DNA from: Nakamurella flavida
Lineage (GTDB): Bacteria; Actinomycetota; Actinomycetes; Mycobacteriales; Nakamurellaceae
NCBI RefSeq assembly: GCF_030811475.1
Contig: NZ_JAUSQV010000001.1
Span: 3,793,001 to 3,857,000 of the forward strand
Direction: 5' to 3'
Length of the DNA stretch: 64,000 nucleotides
Part shown: positions 44,435 through 52,889 of the stretch, in pieces
Numbering within the stretch: the first letter of the stretch is position 1
Layout: every line of letters begins with the position of its first letter
Position numbers and translations under genes: made by a program
Notes under the pieces: model-generated
Seen by the model: the letters and a program-made list of their open reading frames with translations, nothing else
What the model was told of the DNA's origin: nothing
The model's database searches: none

Positions 44435-45304
44435 TCAGGCCCGGGCGGGGGCCAACTCGTCGACCAGCATCGCCGTGTTGTGGATGTTGGCGCGCGAGGA
44501 GGCACCGAACACCACGGACTCGATGTTGGGCTGGGCGTAGATCCACTCCAGCGCCTCCCGGGGCGGGATCGCCCCGGAGGCGAAGACCGACATGGCCACG
44601 GCCCGGAACCGCCTGCCCTGCAACGCCTCCTGGTAGCCCTGGATCCCGCCGGACATCCGGAACCCGATCTTGTTGATGTTGGAGCAGACGATGGGGTTGT
44701 CCACCCCGACCCGCTCGAGGGTGTCCAGCAGGCGGGGCAGGTTCATCGTGATGAAGCCCGGTTCGGCGTCGTACCGCTTGCGGACGTGCTCGGCGAAGAT
44801 GACGAACGCGTCGTCGAAGCCGAGCCCGAGAAGCAGGTCCACCACGACGTTCTGCAGCCAGATCACCGGCGTGCGCAGCCCACGGAACATGGCCATCTCG
44901 GCGTCCACCAGCAGGGTGGTGAGGCCCTCGATGTCCTTCTTGGCCAACGACCGCCCCCCGCGCAGGGCCGCGTTGACCAGGCCCTCCTCGGGCAGGAACT
45001 GTCGGACGGCGCCGAGCATGCCGTTCTCGGTGATCGCGTCGGCGTACTTGTGCGCGTACGGCATCCCCGGGAAGAACGTGAAGTCCTTGTACCGCTCCGG
45101 GTTGGCGCGCACCCGGTCGCAGACCTGGGCGATCCGGCCGTGGGTGGTGCACATGAAGGTGGTGATGCCCTCGTCGTAGGCGGCGTCGAGCACCCCCATG
45201 ACGGCGTCGATGTCCTGGAAGCGCATGGCCTGGGCCCGCGCCTTCTCCTCGGACATGTGGTTGACGCCGAAGAACTGGTTGTCACCGAACAGCAAGCGAT
45301 CCAT
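44435..45304 (-). CDS. Uncharacterised TIM-barrel protein, aldo/keto-reductase-like
   Basis: A 289-residue protein with LLFGDNQFFGVNH at the N-terminus, AYDEGITTFMCTTHGRI, and a C-terminal WIYAQPNIESVVFGASSRANI like the cofactor region of aldo/keto reductases. The usual D-Y-K-H tetrad could not be placed with confidence. Next to a Gfo/Idh gene (34 bp upstream) in a surface-glycan cluster; a role in sugar nucleotide or glycan modification is a guess. Confidence 0.65.
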   Translation of the reverse strand: MDRLLFGDNQFFGVNHMSEEKARAQAMRFQDIDAVMGVLDAAYDEGITTFMCTTHGRIAQVCDRVRANPERYKDFTFFPGMPYAHKYADAITENGMLGAVRQFLPEEGLVNAALRGGRSLAKKDIEGLTTLLVDAEMAMFRGLRTPVIWLQNVVVDLLLGLGFDDAFVIFAEHVRKRYDAEPGFITMNLPRLLDTLERVGVDNPIVCSNINKIGFRMSGGIQGYQEALQGRRFRAVAMSVFASGAIPPREALEWIYAQPNIESVVFGASSRANIHNTAMLVDELAPARA

Positions 45305-45338
45305 GGTGTCTGACTCCTGACGGAAGGGGGGAGGTGGT

Positions 45339-46511
45339 TCAGGAGCTCTTGCGGAGCCGGGCGACGAGCGTGCGACCACCGGCTCGGGCCACCTGCAGAC
45401 CGTGCTGCAGGAGCGCCACGGCGGTGCCGGCACGGGTGCGTGCCGGTGCCGGGGCGACGGGGACCGGAGCGTCGCCGGTGGCCAGCGTGCGGGGGCCGGC
45501 GGCGGCATCGGTGACCATCAGCTCGAGCACCCGGTCGGTGACCGCCGCGCTGGCGAAGCTGTTGGTGCCGTCCAGATCTCGGTTCTGCACCCGCTTGACG
45601 AAGGCGTCCAACTGGGCGCTGTACTCCTCGCCGCGCAGGTAGAACCACACCTCGTCGGTGAGCTCGGTGGTGTACCGCACGTTCCATCCGGGCTCGTACC
45701 CCTCGGGTGCGGTCGCCTCCTCACGGAGGTAGACCTGGCACTCCTGGCGGTCGGCGTGGATCCGGCCCTGGGTGCCCCACAGCGTGATCCGGGTGGTCAT
45801 CTTGCGGTAGGACTCGTCCGACCAGTTGACGGAGACCTGCCCGCTGACGCCGTCCGGGAAGTACAGCGTGCTGAACACCTCGTCCTCGGTCTCGGCGGAG
45901 AACACCGAGCCGAGCACTGTGCCGCCGACCCCGGTCGGGGCACCGAGGTACCAGGTGACCAGGTCGATCGGGTGCGCGGCGTAGTCGTACAGGCAGCCGC
46001 CGCCCTCGGACCGCTGGCTTCGCCACGTCGACCCCTTGGGCTTGAGGACCACCGGCCCGTAGGCCTCGGCCAGCACGTGGGTGACCCGTCCGATGGCCTG
46101 GGCGTCCAGCAGCTTCTTGACCTCCTGGAAGGCTCCGACGAAGCGGTTGTGGTAGCCCACCTGGGTGACCAGGCCACGACTGCGGGCGAGTTCGGCCAGC
46201 TCCACGGACTCCGCGGACGTCAGGGTCAGCGGCTTCTCGCAGAACACGCTCACCCCGGCCTCCAACGCGGTGCGCACCATGCCGGCGTGCAGGCGGGTGG
46301 GGGTGGCGATGATGACCGCGTCGAGCTCGACCGCGTCGAGCATCTCCTGCATGCCGCTGAACGTGCGCAGCCCGGTGTACTTGCTCAGCACGTCGAGCAC
46401 GTACCCGGTGGAGTCGACGACGGCCTCCACGCTGACGTCGGGGTGGGCCCGGATCATCGCGACGTGCGAGAGCCCCATCTTGCCCAGTCCGACGATGCCG
46501 ACCTTGATCAT
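45339..46511 (-). CDS. Gfo/Idh/MocA-family oxidoreductase with C-terminal extension
   Basis: A 390-residue dehydrogenase: VGIVGLGKMGLSHVAMI, VFCEKPLTLTSAE, QVGYHNRFVGAF, and GGGCLYDYAAHPIDLVTWYLG with the catalytic-type His. The last ~45 residues (PAPARTRAGTAVALLQHGLQVARAGG...RKSS) are an extra basic, amphipathic tail that might touch the membrane. The position among glycosyltransferases suggests a sugar-nucleotide or lipid-linked sugar substrate. Confidence 0.82.
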   Translation of the reverse strand: MIKVGIVGLGKMGLSHVAMIRAHPDVSVEAVVDSTGYVLDVLSKYTGLRTFSGMQEMLDAVELDAVIIATPTRLHAGMVRTALEAGVSVFCEKPLTLTSAESVELAELARSRGLVTQVGYHNRFVGAFQEVKKLLDAQAIGRVTHVLAEAYGPVVLKPKGSTWRSQRSEGGGCLYDYAAHPIDLVTWYLGAPTGVGGTVLGSVFSAETEDEVFSTLYFPDGVSGQVSVNWSDESYRKMTTRITLWGTQGRIHADRQECQVYLREEATAPEGYEPGWNVRYTTELTDEVWFYLRGEEYSAQLDAFVKRVQNRDLDGTNSFASAAVTDRVLELMVTDAAAGPRTLATGDAPVPVAPAPARTRAGTAVALLQHGLQVARAGGRTLVARLRKSS

Positions 46512-46596
46512 GTGGGGTCCTCTTCCGTGATGCGGGGTCCGCGGGTGGCGGATCCGTTCGTGACCGGGCCGGTGGCGCCGGCGGCGGGTGCGGGCC

Positions 46597-47724
46597 TCAC
46601 CGGAGGTACCGCTCGAGCAGGGTGCGGTACTGGCCGGCGACGTGTTCCCAGGTGAACTCCCGGGCATGCCGGTCCCGGCTGGCCCGGCCCATCGCCGCCC
46701 GCTGTCCGTCGTCGGCGAGCAGCTCGGTGATGCGCTCGTCGGCGTCCTGGGCGGTGGCGAAGTAGCGGGCGCCGTCGGCCGCGACCCACCGGTTGTACTC
46801 GTTGTCGTGGGCGATCACCGGGTTGCCGGCGGCCATCGCCTCGACCAGCGAGGGGTTGGTGCCACCGACGGTGTGACCGTGCAGGTACCCGGCGCCGTGG
46901 AAGCGGAGCGCGGCCACCTCCGCCGGGTCGTAGATCGCTCCGACGAACCGCACCTCGTCGCCCGCCGCGTCCAGCACGGCCCGGTGGTACGGGTCGGCCT
47001 CGCCGTCGTAGTTGCCGAGCACGACCAGGTCCACGCCGCGTGGGCGGGCCGAGAAGCCCTGCACCAGTTCGAGGATCGAGTTCTCCGGGATGGGCCGGCA
47101 GATCAGTGTCAGGTACTTCCCCGGGGTGAGGCCCCGGTCGGTGACCGGGCCGGTGGGGGCGTCGGTGACGGCATTGGCGCCGTAGGTGATGGTGGAGATC
47201 TTGCTGTGCCGGGCCCGCGTGGTCAGGTAGACCTCGATGCTCGGGTGGTCGGCGATCAGGTGGTCACCCACGAAGCAGGCGATGCGCTCGTTCGTCCACA
47301 GGATGGCCTGGCGGGCCTTGCCCCACCGCGCACGGGACCACTCGATGCCGTCCATGTTGATGACGTTGGGGATCCGCAGCAGGCGTTGGGCGATGTTGAA
47401 GACGGCGGTGTTGTACCCGAACGTCAGACACACGTCCCGGTGTCGGACGGCGTGCCGGATGCTCTTCAGGTCGAACGACGACGTACCCAGCCAGCCCTCC
47501 CGGGACACCGGCACGATCACCCGCTCCAGGCCGTTCCACGTGTCCTCGCGGGTCGGCCCGTCACCGGTCTCCTGGCAGTAGACGATCACCCGCCAGCCGT
47601 GGTCACGCAGGTGCAGGGCGACGTTCTCCGCGGCGGTCTCGAACCCGCCGTAGGCGGCCGGGACACCATGGGTGCCCAGGATCCGCACCGTGGGTCGGTC
47701 ACCGGTGGGTCGGCGGGGCGCCAT
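46597..47724 (-). CDS. Glycosyltransferase with DUF1972/GT4 domains (rhamnosyltransferase-like)
   Basis: A 375-residue GT-B enzyme whose N-lobe GTHGVPAAYGGFETAAENVALHL (17-39) and NVINMDGIEWSRARW are signatures of DUF1972 glycosyltransferases, and whose C-lobe has HGHTVGGTNPSLVEAMAAGNPVIAHDN. Relatives add rhamnose or similar sugars to polysaccharides. AGGAGG lies 11 bases before ATG 47724, a long spacing. 85 bp upstream of the Gfo/Idh gene on the same strand. Confidence 0.87.
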   Translation of the reverse strand: MAPRRPTGDRPTVRILGTHGVPAAYGGFETAAENVALHLRDHGWRVIVYCQETGDGPTREDTWNGLERVIVPVSREGWLGTSSFDLKSIRHAVRHRDVCLTFGYNTAVFNIAQRLLRIPNVINMDGIEWSRARWGKARQAILWTNERIACFVGDHLIADHPSIEVYLTTRARHSKISTITYGANAVTDAPTGPVTDRGLTPGKYLTLICRPIPENSILELVQGFSARPRGVDLVVLGNYDGEADPYHRAVLDAAGDEVRFVGAIYDPAEVAALRFHGAGYLHGHTVGGTNPSLVEAMAAGNPVIAHDNEYNRWVAADGARYFATAQDADERITELLADDGQRAAMGRASRDRHAREFTWEHVAGQYRTLLERYLR

Positions 47725-47924
47725 CGGAACGGGCACCTCCTGTTCTCGGGTCTGTCGCGGTGTTCGTCCGAACCGGCGGGGTCCGGGACGGCGTTCTGCT
47801 GGGGTCGGTGCGGCGTCGTCCTGATCGCCCCTGATCACGCACCGTGCCCGGTCTCGGATGGTAGGTGACCCGCGCCGGGTCCCGGTGAGGTCCGCTCCGG
47901 GGGGCGGCCCCGCCGCCGACCCGG

Positions 47925-49043
47925 TCAGCCGGCCGGGGACGTGCTGTGCAGGGTCTCCGGGACCCGGCCGCGGCGCCGGGTCAGCAGGCCGCGGACCTGG
48001 GCGAGCAGGTAGACCAGGGCCACTGCTGCACCGGCCAGCACGATGAGCATCCGGAACGTCTCGATGGCCGGGCTGATCAGGCCGGAGACCCACCACAGCA
48101 GCAGGCCGACCCCGACGGTGAGGGGGATCGCCGCCCGGCTCACCGTCCGCCGGGTGCGTTCGGACAGGGTCACCGACGGCAGCGCCCACCGGCCCCAGGC
48201 GACGAAGGCGCCGTAGGCCATCACGTTGCTGGCGAACCAGATCCCGAGGGACAGGCCGATACCCACGTGGAACAGGGCCAGCACCGCCAGCCCGATGCGC
48301 CAGCTCCGCCAGGTCACCAGGCAGAGCACCACCCCGGCCTCGAGAGCCACGGTGGCCCAGTCCAGCGCCTCCCAGACCGCCGGCACGTGCAGATCCACCA
48401 GGAACGAGGACAGCAGACTCGACCGCCCAGAGAGCACGTCGCTGCGGACCTGGTAGCCGTAGCTGGCCTGGCTGGACAGGCTGAGCCAGCCACCCAGGAC
48501 CTTCGGGGCCGCGGCCGAGACGAAGGCCAGTCCGATGGCCAGGCCCAGGAACCGCATCGGCCACTGCAGCCGGGCCCGGGCCGTGTCGGCATCCACCGGG
48601 TCCAGCCCACGGCGCCGGCGCCTGATCGCGTCCAGGGAGCAGGTGTCGCCCCAGCGGGCGAAGGCGAGCACGGCCGGCACCATCACCATGACCATCGAGT
48701 GGTCGACCTTGCCGACGCTGAAGTTCAGGCCGAAGTCGACGACGAGCGACAGCGTGAGCGCGATCGACGAGGCGGTGGTGAACAGCCCCAGCAGGGTCGC
48801 GGCGAGGGACAGGAAGACCACGATCTCGACGACGGTGAGCACGGGTGCGGACGGGAACCCCGACAGCAGCGCGAACGGACCCCACGGAGGTTCGTAGAAG
48901 GAGTTCGGGTAGGGCGCCAGCCAGTCGAGCTGCGGCACCAGCAGGACCAGCAGCAGGCAGAACACGATGCGGAAGCGGCCGAGGTCGCGCGGGGTGAACG
49001 GCCCCCGGAGGACCCAGGCGTCGAACCGGGCCAGGGCCTTCAC
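47925..49043 (-). CDS. HTTM-domain membrane protein
   Basis: A 372-residue protein with about nine hydrophobic helices and the horizontally-transferred-transmembrane (vitamin-K carboxylase-like) pattern: RIVFCLLLVLLVPQLDWLAPYPNSFYEPPWGPF, VDHSMVMVMVPAVLAFARWGD and FVSAAAPKVLGG. Function of bacterial HTTM proteins is unknown. GTG 49043 overlaps the stop of the next gene (GTGA), giving tight coupling to the anchored 163-residue protein. Confidence 0.8.
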   Translation of the reverse strand: MKALARFDAWVLRGPFTPRDLGRFRIVFCLLLVLLVPQLDWLAPYPNSFYEPPWGPFALLSGFPSAPVLTVVEIVVFLSLAATLLGLFTTASSIALTLSLVVDFGLNFSVGKVDHSMVMVMVPAVLAFARWGDTCSLDAIRRRRRGLDPVDADTARARLQWPMRFLGLAIGLAFVSAAAPKVLGGWLSLSSQASYGYQVRSDVLSGRSSLLSSFLVDLHVPAVWEALDWATVALEAGVVLCLVTWRSWRIGLAVLALFHVGIGLSLGIWFASNVMAYGAFVAWGRWALPSVTLSERTRRTVSRAAIPLTVGVGLLLWWVSGLISPAIETFRMLIVLAGAAVALVYLLAQVRGLLTRRRGRVPETLHSTSPAG

Positions 49044-49531
49044 GACGCCCCCTGCAGATCGATGGTGTACGAGACCTGGTCGTCGTCGGTCGTCCGCTGC
49101 CCGGTCCGCGAGTCGTACAGGCTGTCGACCCAGCGCACCGACAGCGAGGTGAACTGCTGGTCCGGGTAGGAACGGGCCAACTGCTGGCGCAGCCACGCGA
49201 CCGAGTCGGGGGCCGTCACCTTTGCCTCGTCGGAGAAGATCGCCCCGAAGACCACGGAGTAGCCGTCGTTCGCCCCGGGCATGACCTCGGCCGGGTCGAG
49301 CACGGTCTGCCGACCGTCCGCCGTGATCCCGATGACCTCGGACTCCCGGAACCGCACCACCCCGTCCCGTTCCAGGACCGGGCCGAAGCTGGGCAGCAGG
49401 ATCGCCGGGTAGGGCTCGACCCCGGCCTGCCGTTTGATCGCCAGGCCGGCCGGCACCACGAGCAGGAGCGCCAGGAACAGCACGCGCAGGCGGACCGCCG
49501 TCCGGGTCGGGAGGTTCTCGCGGGTGCTCAT
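49040..49531 (-). CDS. Membrane-anchored extracytoplasmic protein, unknown
   Basis: A 163-residue protein with one N-terminal helix (VLFLALLLVVPAGLAI) and an extracytoplasmic domain (YPAILLPSFGPVLERDG, then VRWVDSLYDSRTGQR). No family recognised; short proteins of this build are commonly found beside HTTM genes. It overlaps both neighbours by 4 bases, so the FAD enzyme, this protein and HTTM should be made together. Confidence 0.7.
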   Translation of the reverse strand: MSTRENLPTRTAVRLRVLFLALLLVVPAGLAIKRQAGVEPYPAILLPSFGPVLERDGVVRFRESEVIGITADGRQTVLDPAEVMPGANDGYSVVFGAIFSDEAKVTAPDSVAWLRQQLARSYPDQQFTSLSVRWVDSLYDSRTGQRTTDDDQVSYTIDLQGAS

Positions 49532-51021
49532 CGGCTCGTCCCCTCCACGACGGCCGGGGTGTGACCCCGGTGGGGGACGGCCGGTGCGAGATCCGGGCTG
49601 GGCAGGCCCAGGTCCTTCAGGGCCAGGCGCGCGGCGTGCCAGCCGGCCATCCCGTTGACCCCCGGACCCGGCGGGGTCGAGGACGAACAGAGGTACACCC
49701 CGGGCAGCGGGGTGCGCCAGGGGTGGGCGGAGATCACCGGACGCTTGACCAGCTGGAACGCCGTCACCGCCCCGGCGCTGAAGTCCCCGCCGATGTAGTT
49801 GGCGTTGTGCGCCTCCAGACCGGCGGCCGAACTGGAGGCCGACCCGACGACCACGTCGCGGAAACCGGGCGCGAAGGTCTCGATGCGGTCGGTGATCTCG
49901 GTGAGCATGTCCCGCCGTGAGCCCCGCGGCACGTGCGTGTAGGCCCACAGGACGTGACCACCGGCCGGGGCCCGGGTCGGATCGAGCAGGCTCGGCTGCG
50001 ACATCAACAGATAGGGCTCCGCGGGGTACCGACCGCGGGCGACGTCCGCCTCGGACGCGGCCAGAGCCCGGCGGCTCCCACCGAGATGGATGGTCGGCGC
50101 GTCGCGGAGGGCCTTCGCCGTCCACGGCACGGGCTCGCTCAGGGCGAAATCGACCTTGGCGGCTCCGTCGCCGTACCGGAAGCGGCCGACCGCGGCCCGG
50201 TAGCGGTCGGGCAGGCGGTCTCCGGCCAGCAGCAGCAGGGCCCGCGCCGAGGTGTCCAGCAGGGTGACCCGTGACGGCGGCAGTTCGCCCAGGTCGTCCA
50301 CCCGGACCCCCGTGTGGATCTCGCCGCCGTGCGCCCGGAGATCGTCGGCCAGGGCGTTCGCGATCGCCTGGGAGCCACCGATGGGGACGGGCCAGCCGTG
50401 GCTGTGCGCGAGGGTGGCGAGCAGGAGGCCGGCGCCGGCCGTCGACAGACTGGGCATGATGCCCAGGGAGTGGGTGTTGACGCCGGTCAGCATGGCCGGC
50501 GCCACCTGCCCGACGAACCGGGCGTTCCACAGCGGCGAGCCCTGTTCGAGGGTCCGCAGGCCCATCAGGGCCGCGGCCACCGGATGGCGGGGGATGCGCA
50601 GCAGCTGATCGGTGGCGAAGTCGACGATGCCGTCGATGTTGCGGACCAGCGGGGCGAAGAGGTCACGCCAGCCCTTGCCGTCGGCGCCCAGTTCGACCGC
50701 CGTGCGCTCCAGGTCGCGGTAGGCCACCCCGGCGCGACCCGGGGAGAAGGCATGGGCGTACGAGACGTCCGGCGTCACGAAGTCCACGCGGTCGGCCAAC
50801 TGGAAGGCCTTGAAGAAGGGGGAGGCGAGGGCCATGGGGTGCACGGCCGAACAGAGGTCGTGGTGGTAGCCCGGCACGGTGATCTCGGCCGTGCGGGCGC
50901 CACCCCCGAGGGTGTCGTTGGCCTCGAAGACCTGGACCGACAGTCCGGCCCGGGCCATGGTGACGGCCGCCGCGAGTCCGTTCGGGCCGCTGCCCACGAC
51001 ACAGACGTCGGGGAGGCTCAC
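49528..51021 (-). CDS. FAD-dependent oxidoreductase, phytoene-desaturase-like
   Basis: A 497-residue flavoprotein with the N-terminal dinucleotide fold VCVVGSGPNGLAAAVTMARAG followed by VFEANDTLGGGARTAE, and a C-terminal GVYLCSSSTPPGPGVNGMAGWHAARLAL. This CrtI-like fold serves carotenoid desaturases, but many relatives act on unknown isoprenoid or lipid substrates, and no carotenoid gene is nearby. First gene of the coupled three-gene operon. GTG 51021 is the best start; the frame is open to 51228 without a clear ribosome site. Confidence 0.78.
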   Translation of the reverse strand: MSLPDVCVVGSGPNGLAAAVTMARAGLSVQVFEANDTLGGGARTAEITVPGYHHDLCSAVHPMALASPFFKAFQLADRVDFVTPDVSYAHAFSPGRAGVAYRDLERTAVELGADGKGWRDLFAPLVRNIDGIVDFATDQLLRIPRHPVAAALMGLRTLEQGSPLWNARFVGQVAPAMLTGVNTHSLGIMPSLSTAGAGLLLATLAHSHGWPVPIGGSQAIANALADDLRAHGGEIHTGVRVDDLGELPPSRVTLLDTSARALLLLAGDRLPDRYRAAVGRFRYGDGAAKVDFALSEPVPWTAKALRDAPTIHLGGSRRALAASEADVARGRYPAEPYLLMSQPSLLDPTRAPAGGHVLWAYTHVPRGSRRDMLTEITDRIETFAPGFRDVVVGSASSSAAGLEAHNANYIGGDFSAGAVTAFQLVKRPVISAHPWRTPLPGVYLCSSSTPPGPGVNGMAGWHAARLALKDLGLPSPDLAPAVPHRGHTPAVVEGTSR

Positions 51022-51481
51022 CGTGTCGATCCGACCGTTGCGCTCGACCTGACGACCCACGGCGTCCCGGACGCCCGGCCGGTGTTCGGTGCTCGCATGT
51101 CTCCCCCTCGTACGACCGACGGCGGCCCACTCCGCGAAGGATCTCCCCCGAGATCGCGCGGGCGGGTGTCTGTCCCCGGTGTTCACCGTCGGCACTCCCC
51201 ACCGGTGAATATAACGGACAGAGACCACGGCGGCGACGATCTCCTCCCGACGGGCGACGGCGTCACCCTCCGATCAGGGTGGTTCAGCCGACATCACCCT
51301 CCGTCGACCATCGACGGTGCCGTCCGTGACGCCGAACCCCTCGTGGCGCTCGACCGACCCGCGCCGCCGGTCGTGGGGGACCGGATCGAGCTCACGCTCG
51401 GTAGGCTCGTCGGGACCGTGCGCCGTTCGGTCCGGTGGCGATGTGTGCTGGGGGTCGCAGGCGGGCCCGGGGGAGGTGTCG
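51022..51481. other. Divergent 460-bp intergenic region
   Basis: Separates the FAD oxidoreductase from the O-antigen-ligase-like gene. It holds a 7-bp inverted repeat TTCACCG (51182-51188) with CGGTGAA (51202-51208) and, right beside it, the A+T-rich tataac at 51210-51215 that could be a -10 element rightward. Nothing else recognised. Confidence 0.5.
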
Positions 51482-52834
51482 ATGGTCCAACTCGTCGGCT
51501 GGATCGGCATCTGCACGGTGCTGGCCTACTTCTTCCGCAGCCGCCCGATCGTGCTCGTGCTCGTGGCCCTGGTGCTGTGGGCCGCGGTTCCCGGGGTGGC
51601 GTCGTCCATGATCACCGGGCAGCCGCGCGGCAGCTCGCTGGCCTTCCACCCGGCGACCTGGCTGATCCTGCTGTCGTTCGCCTTCCAGGTGCTCCACGAC
51701 GTCCATGCGGTGCTGCGGGAGATCGCCCGCCGCATCCTGACCTACCTGGGGCTGAGCCTGTTCCTGGCCGTCGCCTTCCTCGCCACGAAGACCAGCCGGA
51801 CCGGCAGCGGTCTCGTGCTCTTCCTGAGTCAGATGGTGGCGCCGATCCTGTTGTTCGTCCTGATCCAGATCGCCCTGGACCGCGATCCCGCCCTGATCCA
51901 CCGGTTGCGGGCGTGGGTGGTGGGGATCGTCGCGGTCCAGGCCGCGCTGGCCCTCGTCGAGTGGGCCCAGGGGGGCGTGCTGCTCTACCGCGCCTACTAC
52001 CAGACCAACTACTGGTTCGACGAGATCAACTTCCCGCGCTGGATGGGCACGCTGGACCATCCCCTCACCCTGTCGCTGCTCATCGGGGCGACCATCCCGC
52101 TGCTCGCGGGCTTCCGCTCGGCCGCGGTCCAACTGCCGTTGCTCATGCTCCTGGCCGGCGGCATGCTGGCCACCCAGTCCCGGACGGGGTTGGCGGTCGC
52201 GGGTCTGGGCATCGCCTACGTCGTGCTGGCCTCGCGGATCCGTCCGCTGGCGAAGATCGTGTCCGTCGTCGTGGTCGCGGTGGCGGCCGGGTACGCGGCC
52301 ACCTCGTCGCTGAGCAGTGGGGTGGCGGACCGGCTCGCCAACGACACCGGTTCCACCGGTGCCCGGACGGCCGCCCTGCAGTTCTTCGCCGACCACGGCA
52401 GCGACTTCCTCTTCACCGGAGGCGGTATCGGCTCGGCCAGTCGGGTCGCCGAACTGGGCGGCCTGACCACCAGCCTGGAGAGCTCGATCCTGATCTACGC
52501 GGTCGACGTCGGTGTGGTCTTCGCACTGCTCTACTTCGGGATCCAGGCGGCCATCGTCGTCCGCGGGATCGGACGACGTCCGCCGCTCCCCGGCCTGGCG
52601 CTCACCGGGGCGGTCATGGTGATCGTCCCGCAGACCTACAACGCCCTGAACGCGCAGACCATCGCCGGGCCGTTCCTCTGGGTCGTCCTGGGCATGGTCG
52701 CGGCGATGACCACCCATCGGGCAACCCTGACCGCGGCAGCCGGCCGGACGCCGACGACGGTGAACAGCCCGCCTGCCGTACGACCGCAGCCGGCCGCGGT
52801 CGTGGCCGACAGGGTCCGGGGCCTGCGGGGCTGA
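51482..52834 (+). CDS. O-antigen ligase/polymerase-like membrane protein
   Basis: A 450-residue polytopic membrane protein with 10-12 hydrophobic helices and the large extracytoplasmic loop (about 130-190, with QTNYWFDEINFPRWMGTLDHPL) plus QSRTGLAVAGLGIAYVV, as in Wzy/WaaL ligases and polymerases. ATG 51482 follows gggggagg; the frame is open to 51317. It suits the last step of a surface polysaccharide made by nearby glycosyltransferases. Confidence 0.8.
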   Translation: MVQLVGWIGICTVLAYFFRSRPIVLVLVALVLWAAVPGVASSMITGQPRGSSLAFHPATWLILLSFAFQVLHDVHAVLREIARRILTYLGLSLFLAVAFLATKTSRTGSGLVLFLSQMVAPILLFVLIQIALDRDPALIHRLRAWVVGIVAVQAALALVEWAQGGVLLYRAYYQTNYWFDEINFPRWMGTLDHPLTLSLLIGATIPLLAGFRSAAVQLPLLMLLAGGMLATQSRTGLAVAGLGIAYVVLASRIRPLAKIVSVVVVAVAAGYAATSSLSSGVADRLANDTGSTGARTAALQFFADHGSDFLFTGGGIGSASRVAELGGLTTSLESSILIYAVDVGVVFALLYFGIQAAIVVRGIGRRPPLPGLALTGAVMVIVPQTYNALNAQTIAGPFLWVVLGMVAAMTTHRATLTAAAGRTPTTVNSPPAVRPQPAAVVADRVRGLRG

Positions 52835-52889
52835 ACTCCGCCGGAGCGGGATCCCGCCCGGCTCCCGGATCGACTGTCGAACAGTCCGG

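Noticed and set aside
51022..51228. N-terminal extension of the FAD oxidoreductase to 51228
   Set aside because: The added ~69 residues are Arg/Gly-rich without family resemblance; the dinucleotide fold begins right after GTG 51021.
9640..52834. The accessory block as a prophage or integrative element
   Set aside because: No integrase, transposase, phage structural gene or att-like repeat was seen; the tRNA lies outside the block.
52835..52889. Terminator hairpin after prs
   Set aside because: The palindrome gcgggatcccgc is too short and loopless for a firm call.
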